Origin: Terfezia claveryi
Taxonomy: Eukaryota > Ascomycota > Pezizomycetes > Pezizales > Pezizaceae
Assembly: GCA_015179025.1 (NCBI GenBank)
Contig: WHUX01000024.1
Location: 248,001 to 312,000 of the forward strand
Length of the DNA stretch: 64,000 nucleotides
Direction of reading: 5' to 3'
Numbering within the stretch: the first letter of the stretch is position 1; each line of letters begins with the position of its first letter. The position numbers were made by a program, and so were the translations under genes. Below the pieces are notes generated by a model. That model was not told where the DNA came from, did no database searches, and saw only the letters and a list, made by a program, of their open reading frames with translations. Below, one piece after another: positions 24,810-35,780 of this stretch.

Positions 24810-25743
24810 GTTAGCAGAACTTTTTACAATAGCAGATGAGAGCAGCGAACAACAGAGAAAGAAACGCAAGGCAAAGAAACGCAAGGCGAAGTGGTCCAAG
24901 TCTTATACGAAATTTACTATTCGGGACGCAGAAAAGAAAGTCGGTATCGGATTCTCAACACTCGAAGATAATGCCATTCCCGTAAAGGATATGTTAGATG
25001 GCCAGAGTAAGGCTCTAGGAGAGGATGCCATTGATGAAATTAAGCAGAGGGTTTACGACAATCTCATCGACTATATTGATGCGGAGGGTTATCCTTCGGA
25101 GGCTATGCCCAATTTTAACGAAGCTAATATTAATGATTTGGTTTACGCTACGATTGTTCCCATAATCTCCGGTTTCAGGCGCAAGACATGTCGAAAGAGT
25201 TTACTGTTACAGAGGGAGCGGGAGATTATTGCTGTTGGTAGTGAGCCTGAGGCAGAGGCAGGCAGGGTGGAGGAGTTTGTGGTCGTGGATCTTATTTCGG
25301 TTAAGGAAGATAGGTTCGTTATTATCATTGAGGCAAAGCGACCTTCTGTGGGTCAAGCGATGAAACAATGCTTGCTGTCGATGTTTGATATGAGAGGTAA
25401 TAATGGTAGTGGTAAGGTATTTGGTTTCATTACGACAGGAGAAAGTTGGCGCATGGTGAGTTTCGACGGCACATTGTTTCAGCTCACATACAAGTTTGAT
25501 GTAATGTTTGAAGGCATGAGAAATGAGTATGAGAAGTGGAAGAAAAAGTTTTCACTTGTGGTGGACTGTATGGTTTTAGCATTGAGTGACGGAGGGATTG
25601 TTAACACCGAGGCCAAAAACGACCAAAAGTTTTCCACTTCTGCCTCCACACCACAACAAATACGATCGAACTCCGGATCTAAGCCCGCCGAGACCAGCAC
25701 CGCCGCAGCAGCAGCAACAATTCTCCTAACCTTGCAACACTAA
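24810..25743 (+). CDS. Protein with a PD-(D/E)XK nuclease-like motif; 5' end unresolved
   Basis: The frame is open from 24796, just after an in-frame TAA. It crosses a TACTAATAG sequence that looks like a branch site plus acceptor, and runs to TAA at 25743. Coding sequence therefore probably begins at 24810 after an upstream intron. The first ATG in frame is 24991, giving 250 residues. The start is Lys/Arg-rich (QQRKKRKAKKRKAKW), a likely nuclear signal. Downstream, a DL..V..D (VVVDLISVKEDR) strand is followed by FVIIIEAKRPS and a helix with QAMKQCL, then VFGFITTGESWRMV. The D-x(11-13)-E-x-K arrangement plus a following helix fits the PD-(D/E)XK fold. The C-terminus is low complexity (Ser/Ala). 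No substrate can be named. It could belong to fungal families of effector-like or transposon-derived nucleases. Confidence 0.55.
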
Positions 25744-28298
25744 CAAAACTGCTACAAAGCAAACAGCTACGAATTTTGTACTTTAAAGGCACATTTCCCT
25801 CAAGATGTCTCTCCTGGCAGAGTATGCCAGCTGCATCAGTCGATGAAAATCCAATCCTACGACCAACAAAGTAGCAGCTGATGACACAGCCACTCGTATG
25901 CCTCCAACGCACTTGATGTTGACTGTGTCAACGAGAATAACCAATTTCAAATGTCTCGCCCTGGCGTCCCTACTTTGCCTCGACGCTGAGATGGTTACAG
26001 CACCCGTGCCTGGCCACAGTCATTCATTGCAACATCTGCGGGCCCACAGCTGCTGAACATCTCCTACCTTATCCTTCCATATTAGCTGTCACTCGCCCTC
26101 TGGCAGTGCCTCGCACTATAGTAGCAGCAGACTTAGAGTTGTTCTTATTGAGAATGATGTGGTTGTCAGGTAGGAGGTTGGTTTTTTAGGTCTCTTCTTT
26201 ATATTGGGTGTTATCGGATTTGGAGTTTTTTTTTTTGTGGGTTTTTTTTTTTATCAATTACAGATGAATAGGGTTTTATCTGCACAGCGCCCTGCGTATA
26301 GTGGAGGGTACGAGAATAAATATTAAATTTTGCAGTGGCAGTATTACATATGGTGAAGATTGTGCTCCGGTAGAGCTATGCTTATTTATGAGTCTCTGTG
26401 TTTACTGCTTATATTGATTAAAGTGGGCACAATTTTATTTACTAACAAGTCGTTGCTATGTAGTCCTTTTTTGGCCCATACCTTTTCCGGTATCTCCCAG
26501 TCTTACCCTTTTGTAATTAAGCTAGTCCTATCTTGGTAGTACCACACTACTTTTACAGGTTATGTATCAATTTTAGATCGAGACTCCACCACTAGTTCTA
26601 CCCCGCCAACAGGCAGCTGAGGCGATTGACACGCAGTGCTGCAGACAAAAATTTCGGAGTAGCCCCATGTTTGAAGTCTGATTTGGATTCCAAATGCAAG
26701 CTGTGCTAGTACTGTATGTACGGTCATTTGTCTCCTCGCTGAATAGAAATTCACAACATCGCCATCATGTCTACAGTGCCAACAACACCCAGACCCTTCC
26801 TACAACTGCCTTAGGCAGCATGACTACTAACCCCTTGGATGCCTTAAATCAAGCTCGCCCTGGCAGAAGCATTTAATGGCGTCCCGAAGCCACTATGGGG
26901 GTTCAGACGGAGATAGGTATGAGAAGAAAGGGGCAGGAGATAGTGAGGATGTTATAATGGCAGATGGGTCAAGTATGTATAAAGACCTATCTGCGTATGA
27001 GGATGAGGATGAGGCCCCGGTAGTAGTGGCACCCCCAATTACCAAAAGAACAGGCTGCACCATGTCCGGCAGCAAAGGCTGGGAAGAAATCCTGATCACC
27101 CAAAACACCCCCGCAGAATACACCACCTAGCGACAACAACTTGGCGAAGGCCATTGTGATTCATGGGGTCCCCTGTTAGAGACCCATGGCAGATATCATA
27201 CAGGATATGGGAGTGGGGAGATTATGAGGGCACGTTGGCTCCTGGGGGTAACCAGAGATTTGGTAAAGCCACCAGCTCCGTAGTGGTGTTTTTTGATAAG
27301 AAGTTAGCCGTTGGGAGTCACCTGAAGATGCGGCGACGTTGGCTCCCAATTGGCCGTTACGAATTTCTCAGCGATGGCTTTTATCTTGTTTCATTTACCC
27401 CGACTGGCATTTTGCATTCCCAGAGAGTTTATACAGGTTTTCGGGTCTTCTACAGTTGTATTAGGATAGTTTTCAGGACTTCTACAGTTGTATTAGGATA
27501 GTTGATGTGGGGTTAGACCGCTCCCAATGAAGGTTCCGTCAAAAGGTTCCAAGGCCGTCTCCTAGCCTCAGACATAGAGTCCAAAAATAAAAAAAGGAAA
27601 TTCCGTCGCCAGCGACCCACAAAAAGGGAGGGGCATGTGATAGCATGAGTACATAGTATAGAGGGATAGAGTATAGCGCCTTGGCAGTATATGGATACAC
27701 AGAGCTACATAAATACGCTGCTCGCTACGCTCGCGTAATACCTAGCACACTATATTCGCATACATATTAGCATTGAATTAACTGTCCAAAATAAGCCCAG
27801 TACCACCTTGGAAAACACCCCGGATATTCTCATCCGTATGAGCCTCGAATTCACCGTCCAAATCGCCCAAGAAATCTGTGTGAATGTAGGAACTCACCCG
27901 CCAAAATCATAGCTGGAATGAATAGACGTGGGAACTCACTGTCAGAATCACGGTTGGAATGAATAGAGGCGGGAATGAGGGTTGGAAGGTCTGGGAATTT
28001 GCTATATCTCATCGTGCTGCATTAGATATGACCTCAAGCACACATAAACTATTCTGCTACATGTACGATGTTCAATCAGATCAGCATGGTCCCAACAGCG
28101 TGTTAAACCCCATTCATGCACTTGAAATTACTCTGCAAATCCACGTTACTACATAACTATGCGATAGCTAAATCAGATCAACGTTGGCCAAAGCGCACGT
28201 TAAACCCCTTTGACGTACTGGATCTACGTAAATGCAAAGCTTTTCCTTGGTTTGTCTAGATGCGCATGGGGTGCACGACCTGTAACGATTTGTCTCAG
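25744..28298. other. Region with only weak ORFs and part of a dispersed repeat
   Basis: There is an 84-codon ORF at 26876-27130 (acidic, ATG start) and a 112-codon ORF at 27163-27501 whose end contains a 31-bp direct duplication (TCTACAGTTGTATTAGGATAG twice). Neither has a recognised domain. T-runs lie near 26228-26253. From about 27790 to 28012 the sequence is an inverted, divergent copy of 45466-45690. Confidence 0.4.
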
Positions 28299-28300
28299 TA

Positions 28301-29247
28301 TGGTGCCGGCAACATGGAACCTTATGTAGTCTCATACATGGAACCGACATTCTCCAATCTGCTGACTAAGCACTAAATAATGCCAAGACCCTCTGACTCG
28401 GCGGCAACAAGCGCAACTTTAGCTCTTCACAACCGAAGACCTAGAGCCCGAACTCCAAATCTAGGGGTACATGCTATGATTCCTGATATCTCTATAGTAT
28501 GTACTCTAGAAATACTTGTTTAACTAATGTATTCTGTATACATATAGATGCCACGGTTGACTAAGAAAAAGAGGGCCTATCGGGCTACTACAAATGCAAG
28601 TACGGAGGTTCCTGAGCTGGCGGACTTGAATATAGAGGAGGAGCTGGAGGACTCGGATATAGAAGAGGGGCTGGAGGGCTCGTATATAGAAGAGATATAG
28701 GAGACTCTGGATCAAGAGTTAATTATGGAAGAAGATGCCTTTGCAACTTCCGTAATGGAAGATTCCGAGTCTGTTACTACAATGAAATACCATCGGGGAA
28801 GTGAACAGTCAAGGCAAACAATCTGGCGTTTCTATAACAAATGTCAACGAACTATGAGTGCATATCGAGATGGATGTCAATCTGGAACAGCAGATTTTAA
28901 GGAGCGAGTTAGATGGCATGAGAGTATAAAAAAGTCATCGTCGCAAGCTAGCTTAGTCATTGTTCTTGTTTTATTTAGGTTAGTTAGTCAGTCATTTTCC
29001 TATTTGGGTTAGTCTATCGCCCCTTGGCATGTAACATTCTCAAATTCTCTCATACAAAATTTTACTTTTCTTTCCCTTATAGCTTCTTCAATTTTCAATT
29101 TATTTTAATTCTGAGAGCGAAGAATTCTTCTACAAGCTTAGTTCTATCAATATACGCTTTCATATAATGATTTACATATGTTGTGGTTGTGGAGTAAGAA
29201 AAGTTCGTAGGTGTCAATTTAGGGTCGGTTCCATGTTGCCGGCACCA
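28301..29247 (+). mobile_element. 0.9-kb TA-flanked DNA transposon, copy 2
   Basis: Terminal inverted repeats TGGTGCCGGCAACATGGAAC are perfect over about 22 bp and flanked by TA (28299-28300 and 29248-29249). Internally it is collinear with copy 1 read on its minus strand. The left end has a short duplication of ACATGGAACC. The ORF starts ATG at 28548 (MPRLTKKKRAYRATT) and is open to 29012 except for one TAG near codon 51. It holds an acidic repeat and then SRQTIWRFYNKCQRTMSAYR. Because the peptide is better conserved between copies than the spacer, it was probably translated. Confidence 0.8.
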
Positions 29248-29355
29248 TAGCTTCAGTTATAAATTATATCTCACCCTGGTCCCATATCCTTGCTGCTCAC
29301 ATGATATGGTCGGGTTGCTGTGGATACAGTCCGCCAGACCAGGTGCGAAACGTCT

Positions 29356-29626
29356 TTAACGTGGTAGCGAGCCTGCTTGGGAAGCGAGCCGATAAGGGGC
29401 ACTAAGCCTAACCGGTGGCTTTAGGAGCCAGACTAGGAATAGATGGGAAAAGCTCTTACCACTTATAATGATAGATTCACCTTTCTGCTCTGCCTTCACT
29501 CGTTGTAAGAGGAAATCTACGCAGAAGCCACTCGTACAGCGCTGTCCCGGACAGCTCAAGTTGACAATTTTAGGCTTAGTGCCCCTTATCGGCTCGCTTC
29601 CCAGGCAGGCCCGTCGACTACGTTAA
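29356..29626. mobile_element. 271-bp MITE with about 60-bp terminal inverted repeats and TTAA ends
   Basis: A 41-bp arm (29371-29411) and its inverse (29571-29611) differ at one position. The inverted repeat extends outward imperfectly to TTAACGT at 29356 and ACGTTAA at 29626. TTAA at both edges fits a piggyBac-type target, but the outer bases are themselves palindromic, so the duplication cannot be separated from the repeat. There is no ORF. Confidence 0.65.
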
Positions 29627-30335
29627 TGGGAACGGACAGGGACCTGCACAGGCATGGCGGCACGTGCTACACGGGTGGTCTACAGGGTGGTCTATGAGTG
29701 TCCACGTCCACCCACGAAAATGGACGAACTCCACGTCTTGTCCGGGAAGTGCTAGCACTGCACGGACCTGTCGACTACATATGAGCCAGCTGGGTCTGCT
29801 GCTAGCATTGATACCGGCTGGATTGGCGGCGGCGGCGGTTTTGTAGAGAACAAGGGCCTCATTCGAGAGTTAGCTTTGTACAACAAGAGCATCTGATGGG
29901 GGTTGAGAGGGTCGGCTTGAGTGTGAGGCGGCTAGGGTAGAGGCGGCCTATGGCCCATCCTGAAGGCAGACCTATTCTATTGTACGAAGAAGACTTATAT
30001 TGCTGGTGCTAGTGGTGCCGATACAATTAAAGGAGCGGATAAAGGATAAGTTTTATACAAAATGGGCCTCTTCGTAGAGCACGTTTGTAAAGGATTTAAG
30101 CGTAGGCTTGAATTATGCATCTAAAAGCAAGTCCGAAACATCAAGTACAGAGAACGAAGAAAGAGCAGTGCCACGCAACAAACAAAGAACAAAGAAATGA
30201 ACCAAGGTAAAATCAAGAAGCACGTGCGCTAGACGCTAGCTCATCACACTTAAGTCCAACTGCCTTTGTAATGGACTCCCTCCTCCAGCAGACTCGTTTC
30301 TAGTAACCCTTTCCCAAAGTGTGAGCGAGGTAAAA

Positions 30336-31688
30336 TTAGCCTTCAGATTCCTTCGCTTTTTTGTATTTTAACCAGATTTCTTTGCTGACCTCTTCGAGGG
30401 GAATGTGTGTCACTGTATAGGAATCCTTGGAAATAACTCTTGATCTGAGTGAGCGAGATGATCCAGAAACATCTTTAAGCCTAAGCTCTTGGTCCGGTGT
30501 GATCCAACAGAACTCGACATCAATATCATAGTCGTTAAGGTCTCGAGCCCAGTTCCCTTTGAAAAATGCCTCTGCAGAATTTGCATGAGACTTTGCCACA
30601 GTAACCTAAATGGGATACATTACACATTTCTTCACTGTTGTTTTCGTCATTTTCACCGTTTTCACCGGAATTGTTTCCGTTAGAATTGTTCTTCTTGCCG
30701 GGAGTGTTTTTGCAGGAATTGTCTTTGGGAGAATTGTCCTCTTGAGTGGTATTTACAAATCGGACAAGTATCGCATCAACGGCTGGGCAATTATATCGTA
30801 GCGGACAATAAAGAACCCAGCTCTTTAGATTTGTATCGAATATCGGGTAAACGCTGTTGAACGTCTTCTGCTGTACTACAAGATCTATCTATCTCCTTTA
30901 GTTCACATCCCTATATGCGAGTTCTTCTTGTCTCTCTCCGTGTATTTAGTTTTGCGTGGGGTTGGCAGATTAACTTGCCTCTCCCTTGAATCCACCGGGG
31001 TTCCGTGTGGCTCCTCATAGCCCCCCTAACGGGGCTGCATAGGAGGATTTAAGTATTTAAAATAATAAAAAAAAAAATCTTCTGCTGTATGCACGAATGA
31101 ACGCCCATGATATTTAAACCTTGTGCAACGATTGACGATAACACAGCTTGCTCTATAAAGAAGCCTGTGACGGATGGGTTGTGAATGTACGTCCTCAATG
31201 CAGTTAAAGAATTTTGGTTGGCGAACGCAGTCATCCTGTGTTCGCGTAACTTCCTAGCCTGGCGAGCTATGCCACATGCGTACCTTCCTATTCCATCCTT
31301 AGCGTAGAAGTACCGATGATCATGTATCGAAGTGAGAGCTTTGTTAGTGATACAAGCTGTCACATATTCACATTGTCTGCCTAAGTCAGCGATTTTGCGG
31401 GGACGACTTGAGGGAGCATAAAACCTACATGTCCCAAAACCTTTTATAGTTTTTTTCGATCGTCAACATAAAATCTTGAACTTGGTTGAAATCCTGTTCG
31501 AAGTTTGGAGCGGATAGATTGATCTTCCTCTCCACTATGCTTTTGTCCAAAAGCAATGGGATATGGCCCGTAATGTCTTCGACTTCAGACTTGAAGGATT
31601 TGAAATCACCTGCCTTGACTTCGTCGAGATAATTCGCCTTGTACTTATCGGGAAGCGCATCTTTGTTCCCTATCCACCATTGCTCCAT
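30336..31688 (-). pseudogene. Crinkler/RHS-type effector gene remnant (C-terminal part), broken by a SINE and truncated at its 5' end
   Basis: Three exons can be read on the minus strand: 31429-31688, 31376 down to 30757 (with a SINE inside), and 30336-30605. The 52-nt intron 31377-31428 and the intron 30606-30756 have GT..AG ends, and a TACTAAC branch site precedes the first exon at about 31710. Motifs in order are QWWIGNKDALPDKYK, EDITGHIPLLLDKSIV, FACGIAR-like (YACGIARQARKLREHR), CPAVDAILVRF and VTVAKSHANSAEAFF, ending VEFCWI. This order (ITGxIPLLL, then cPaVDAI, then the FF..W / V.F.WI strand) is typical of the C-terminal half of Crinkler/RHS proteins, which pair a P-loop NTPase with a restriction-endonuclease-like domain. 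The Walker A part is missing where LINE sequence begins. Family proteins are nuclear effectors or transposon-linked. This copy cannot make a full product. Function is by family inference only. Confidence 0.7.
30876..31077 (+). mobile_element. SINE-like retroposon copy D inside the effector remnant
   Basis: TCTTCTGCTGTA (12 bp) occurs at 30864-30875 and again at 31078-31089. The insert ends with GGCAGATTAACTTGCCTCTC, a CACCGGGGTTCCGTGTGG hairpin, GGGGCTGCATAGGAGG, AAGTATTTAA and an A-rich tail. It is truncated at its 5' end relative to copies A and G. It lies antisense to the host gene. Confidence 0.85.
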
Positions 31689-31706
31689 TTCCGTCTACAG
31701 AAGAGG

Positions 31707-33745
31707 TTAGTAAACTGTATACTTAAAGCTTTGTATTAGGGTTACTCGTATCCCACCCTCTGTGACCGTGCGGGGTGATCCTCTGATCTGGCCTAGTATT
31801 GACTCGAACGCTGCCTGCCGGTCCGCCTTTTCACTGCCCTCAATACCGATATGATCCCGTACCCATACCACCTTGACGTCTCTTACTTGATTCTCCGTTA
31901 GGGCTGCCTTAATCTCGGCTTTGATGCCCGTCCTCGGGGGTGCCCCTCTGCTCATGTTAACAATGGCTTGGATAGCAGCTTGTGAATCCAATAGAATGGC
32001 CAACATCTCGCGTTCATCCCGGCTGAGTGCGAGGTGCATTGCGTAGAGTTACCTATCCGCTACTGTTGCAAGGTTCTCGAGGAATCAGCTGTATGTGGCG
32101 TCTCCGTTGCCTCTCCAATCAGTTGTGTGTGCTGCGCCAGTGACCCCCTCCTCCCGTCCTGTCCCGTCAGTATAGCAGACCCACCAACCCTCATTTAATA
32201 TGCCCACTATTGCGCCAGCCCAATATCCCATAATTTGGATCTTTCCAAGGAAGGGTCTATGATTACCTCGTAATTTATTGCAAAGACTCGAGTGTCATCT
32301 CTGTTGCCATATGACAGTTCGGTTGAGTTGTCTGCTGCGGTTTTGTAGAAGGCCTCCGTGATCAGTGTGTCTCGCCGTAAGAATGGCCTAGAACCATTAT
32401 GCCATATTGCGTACCTGAGTGCAGGTTCTCCTGTGAGGATGGCTCTGATCTCCCTGTCCCCTGTGCGGAGTTTTCGGAATTTTTTTTTTTTTTTTTTTTA
32501 AATACTTCCCCTGTGCGGAGTGCTCTTGCTGCCTATGTTCTCGATATGTCACCCAGCTTGTCTTGGAGGGGTTTTATGTTGGCAATATACCCCAACTTCT
32601 CATGGCTGCTACTATGGTATCCCCCAGTTATTTTCCTTAGGGCTTGGTACTACAATCTTCTCATTGGCTCTAGTAGCTTCCCATTGCCTGGTCGATTGAA
32701 GAGCTCCACTCCCCAGGTGAAGATGGGTCGGATTGCTCCAGTATAGAGGGACCTCAGTGCTCTAGAGCTTAGAGTTGCCGAGTCGTGTCAGGACCTGTAG
32801 GAAATTCGCTGCTTTTGGGTGCGGAGCTTGATATGTTCATTCCAAGCGAGGTTGTGCTGGACCCGGATTCCTAAGGTAAGTATTGCTGCATGATGGTCCT
32901 CTGTGAAAATCGACCCAACTTTCCTTGTCTGGATCCCAGGATAGTTTGTCTGCCTTTGCCATATCATTGAACACCAAATTGACCCTCTCGACTATTCTTT
33001 GTGTGCTTTGTTTGAGAGGTTTGAGATGACTAGTGGATTGATGTCATCCACATAACTGAACAGATGTACCGTGTGTATGGGGTTTGATGGGCGTGTCGTG
33101 ATCCGCATACTATATCTATGTACCTGGTTGCTCGAGTATCTGTTTGATAGTCTTTGCAGCTTTCGTCAGTGTGCCAGCAATGTAAATTAGCCAGATAACC
33201 GGTGAGAGTAGGCTCCCCTGCGGAGTACCCTCTTGCATTGTACCCTCTCCACGGATCAGGCCATTCCACCCTATCTTGAAGTTCCACTTGCCTAGAAAGT
33301 TCGAAATGTAGGAGACGAGATGTCTTGGTATGTGAAGAGTTCTAGCCTTCCGGACATATTGAAGGCGAATACAGTCTTTGCCAAGTAAGGTGGCCTTGTA
33401 TCCTTGCTTTATTGCTCTCTCTGCCCGGGATATTGTAATCATCATGTCAATCGCTCATAACCATTGATAACTCCCGCTATACTGCCGGTGTTCGTATGGA
33501 GGTCTATGTCGTTAAGGACTGCCTTGCCTAGGTCGGTATCCTTGATGAGCTTGAGCAACCTATAGCTTATATACCGTCTGGTCCTGGGGCCGAGCTGTTG
33601 GAGGTCTTGCTTAGAGCCTTCCTGATTCGTTCAATATCCTCTCCAGATAACCTACGGGAGATGTGACTATTACTGGTGGAGATTGGTGGTACCGTAGTTC
33701 GGGGTGTTGGCGAGATGCTGTTTCCTGAATGCCTCCAGTTTCTGC
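31707..33745 (-). mobile_element. LINE fragment: reverse transcriptase plus RNase H, degenerate
   Basis: Read from high to low coordinates: APGPDG near 33590 (RT block 1), then QEGTPQGSLLSPVIWLIY at about 33200-33240, the catalytic FSYVDDINPL at about 33040-33060, and RNase H with DSQAAIQAIV and VKVVWVRDHIGIEGSEKAD (31707-32039). RNase H downstream of RT is found in Tad1/I-type LINEs. Many stops and frame changes break the ORF, and no endonuclease domain is present, so the copy is 5' truncated and dead. It carries a 36-bp tail-only insertion at 32471. It directly follows the broken 5' end of the effector remnant. Confidence 0.8.
32471..32506 (-). mobile_element. Tail-only retroposon insertion (36 bp) with 14-bp duplication (copy E)
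   Basis: TCCCCTGTGCGGAG occurs at 32457-32470 and at 32507-32520. Between them lies only TTTTCGGAA, a T-run and AAATACT, which is the reverse complement of the family's AGTATTT plus poly-A terminus with a few extra bases. This is an extreme 5' truncation during target-primed reverse transcription. Confidence 0.8.
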
Positions 33746-33760
33746 TGATCAGTGTGATGT

Positions 33761-34508
33761 CCTCATTACAAACATACCTAATACAAGCATATATTCGTTA
33801 CAAGCATACCTCAAGTGTTCCCCCATAGTAAATAAGCATATTTTCATTACAAGAATATTCTTATTTTTTTGGCTTAGTCACCATACATATTCTTGTAATA
33901 AGAGATGTGCGTTACTCAATTAGGTATGCTTGTTACTCAATTAGGTATGCTTGTTACTTAATTAGGTATGCTTATCGATAACAAATAAGCCCGCACAACA
34001 GAGCACGCACAACTCCATAGATTACAAGTCGCACACGCAAGCGAATACTTACAGATCACCGAGTGTATCTCTATACCTGAAGTCCACATGGCGACATATC
34101 AAACGCTGGTATGGATCACACCTCCTCCGTCTACCCCTAGCCCACTTCTCACTTCAAGCTGAACCTACAGGCAATATTACTGAGCTACAACATGCCTCCA
34201 CCATGAGAAAAGCGCATTGAGCTTCTGGAACTTCAACACAGGCGTCACCTTGCTCAGCGCAGGATCACTGATTTCCTGGGTCATTCTGCATCCGGAACCT
34301 CCTCCTCTTCCTGATCTCTCCTATTATTTCTATGTATCTAGTACCCATAGTCTTATTCCGCATGTTTTCTAGTACCCATAGTCCTTTTCCGTACCTCTTC
34401 TTAAGCCCGCGCTACCTGCTTTCCATATGTAATTATTTTCCCTTAATATAAGAATATATTCGTTACCAGCATACCCCTCCTGGCCCCGGCGATATGCTTG
34501 TAATGAGG
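33761..34508. mobile_element. 0.75-kb element with CCTCATTACAAGCATA inverted ends, degenerate
   Basis: The left end CCTCATTACAAACATA and the right end TATGCTTGTAATGAGG match at 15 of 16 positions. Subterminal repeats include three tandem 21-bp units around AATTAGGTATGCTTGTTACT (33913-33972) and ATATATTCGTTACAAGCATACC near both ends. At 34210-34310 a frame reads RIELLELQHRRHLAQRRITD, reminiscent of the C-terminal tail of a pogo-like transposase, so this may be a deletion derivative. No clear target duplication was found. It abuts the LINE. Confidence 0.5.
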
Positions 34509-34805
34509 TTCATCTGTATTGTACCATCTGCATCAGTGATGTCCCCAATTTGGGGTAACAGTATGTGACGATTGCTCAATCGTCGTGGTTGCTGAATGGA
34601 ACAGAACATGCTGGGTATGCAGAGTATATACAAGCAGATGACTTGTGGAGCTCGAATAGGTAGGAGTGTCACGGTCAACTAAGCACTGTAGCTATCCGCA
34701 TGATGGCAGTACATAGATGAGCATTTACTGTACCGAGATTGAGTTATGGGATAAGAGCGTCACCAGCAAAGTTCATAGCCCCGCTCCTTGCAAGTGCTCA
34801 TAGCC

Positions 34806-35048
34806 TCTCTTTTCCGGTAGGGGCCTCAGTCAGTCCTCTTGGGGTCATCTGCCATTGGCGGTTAATGACAGTATGGAGGCCCTCTGCCCTTTGACTTCCC
34901 TTTACACATGTATCTATCTTCTTTGCTTCCTGCGCGCCAGACCTGGCAGATTAACTTGCCTTGTCCTGAATCCACCCGGGCTTCCAGGTGGCTCTTCATG
35001 GTCCCCTTACTGGGACCGAATAAGAGTAACAAGTATTTAAAAAAAAAA
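34806..35048 (+). mobile_element. SINE-like retroposon copy F with 14-bp duplication
   Basis: AAGTGCTCATAGCC at 34792-34805 recurs at 35049-35062. The body has GGTTAATGACAGTATGG, GGCAGATTAACTTGCCTTGT, a CCACCCGGGCTTCCAGGTGG hairpin, GGTCCCCTTACTGGGACCG, AACAAGTATTT and a poly-A tail. Confidence 0.88.
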
Positions 35049-35303
35049 AAGTGCTCATAGCCACAGCCACGCCACAAGGGTACCAGAGCCACAAATTCGT
35101 GATGATTCTGAAAGAGGCAGTTCGATCTGTACATATTACTCAAATTGGGAATCTCCACTCCGAACCTGTCGGTACACTTTTATAAATTCTTCCTTCTCCC
35201 CTTTCTCTCCCCTTTTTCTTTTCTTTTCTCTTCCTCGCATTCCACTCACACTCATTTACCATTGTAACTTTGACATACAATCTTTTTTGCCATCTATAAC
35301 ACT

Positions 35304-35441
35304 ATGCAGTCCACTGCCATCCTTATCTGCCTTATGGTGATTGAGATAGGTATCCTCGTTTACGAGGTGTACCTGGTCATCCAACTGGTGGGTCCAGTTG
35401 GGCTTCTGGTTGGCGTTGCCCTTGTGGCAAACTTAACCTGA
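35304..35441 (+). CDS. Possible 45-residue hydrophobic peptide
   Basis: ATG at 35304 opens a short frame ending in TGA at 35439-35441. The peptide is almost entirely hydrophobic with a central Glu-rich break (MVIEIGILVYEVYLVIQLVG) and would form a membrane hairpin. Upstream 35180-35300 is pyrimidine-rich with a TATAAA-like motif (TTTTATAAATT) at about 35178, as in many fungal promoters. An intron-like segment (GTAGGC..CCTAG) follows the stop. I do not recognise the peptide, and it may be chance. Confidence 0.25.
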   Translation: MQSTAILICLMVIEIGILVYEVYLVIQLVGPVGLLVGVALVANLT

Positions 35442-35677
35442 GGGGTTAAGAGGTAGGCACAGATATTCTCGCCCACTATTGTCTAGTACACTCACTCTGC
35501 TGCCCCTAGGTGCGATGGTATGGAGGGCATGGTGAGATGTCCTGCCATACCAGCCTCAGCCAGCCAAGAGGGGATAGGGGAACAAGCATGGAGGTGAGAA
35601 CAAATACTGTTCATTTCACAGTTAAGGTGCTTACTGTATGTGACCTTACAGTCATTGGACTCCATGGACATCTAGTG

Positions 35678-35708
<31 letters not shown>

Positions 35709-35780
35709 AGGAATGCGGGCGTGGTAGGGACGGAGTAAGAAAAATCTGATGATTTTTTCCTCATGAGAGGTTTTTTCCTC

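Noticed and set aside
24578..24814. Upstream exon joined to the PD-(D/E)XK gene
   Set aside because: The frame has no ATG (it begins TTG after a stop), and the only phase-compatible donor (GTATCC at 24760) is unsupported, so the 5' end was left open.
33900..33975. Three 21-bp direct repeats resembling a CRISPR array
   Set aside because: The units abut without spacers, lie inside a transposon-like element and occur in a fungal genome, so they are subterminal transposon repeats.
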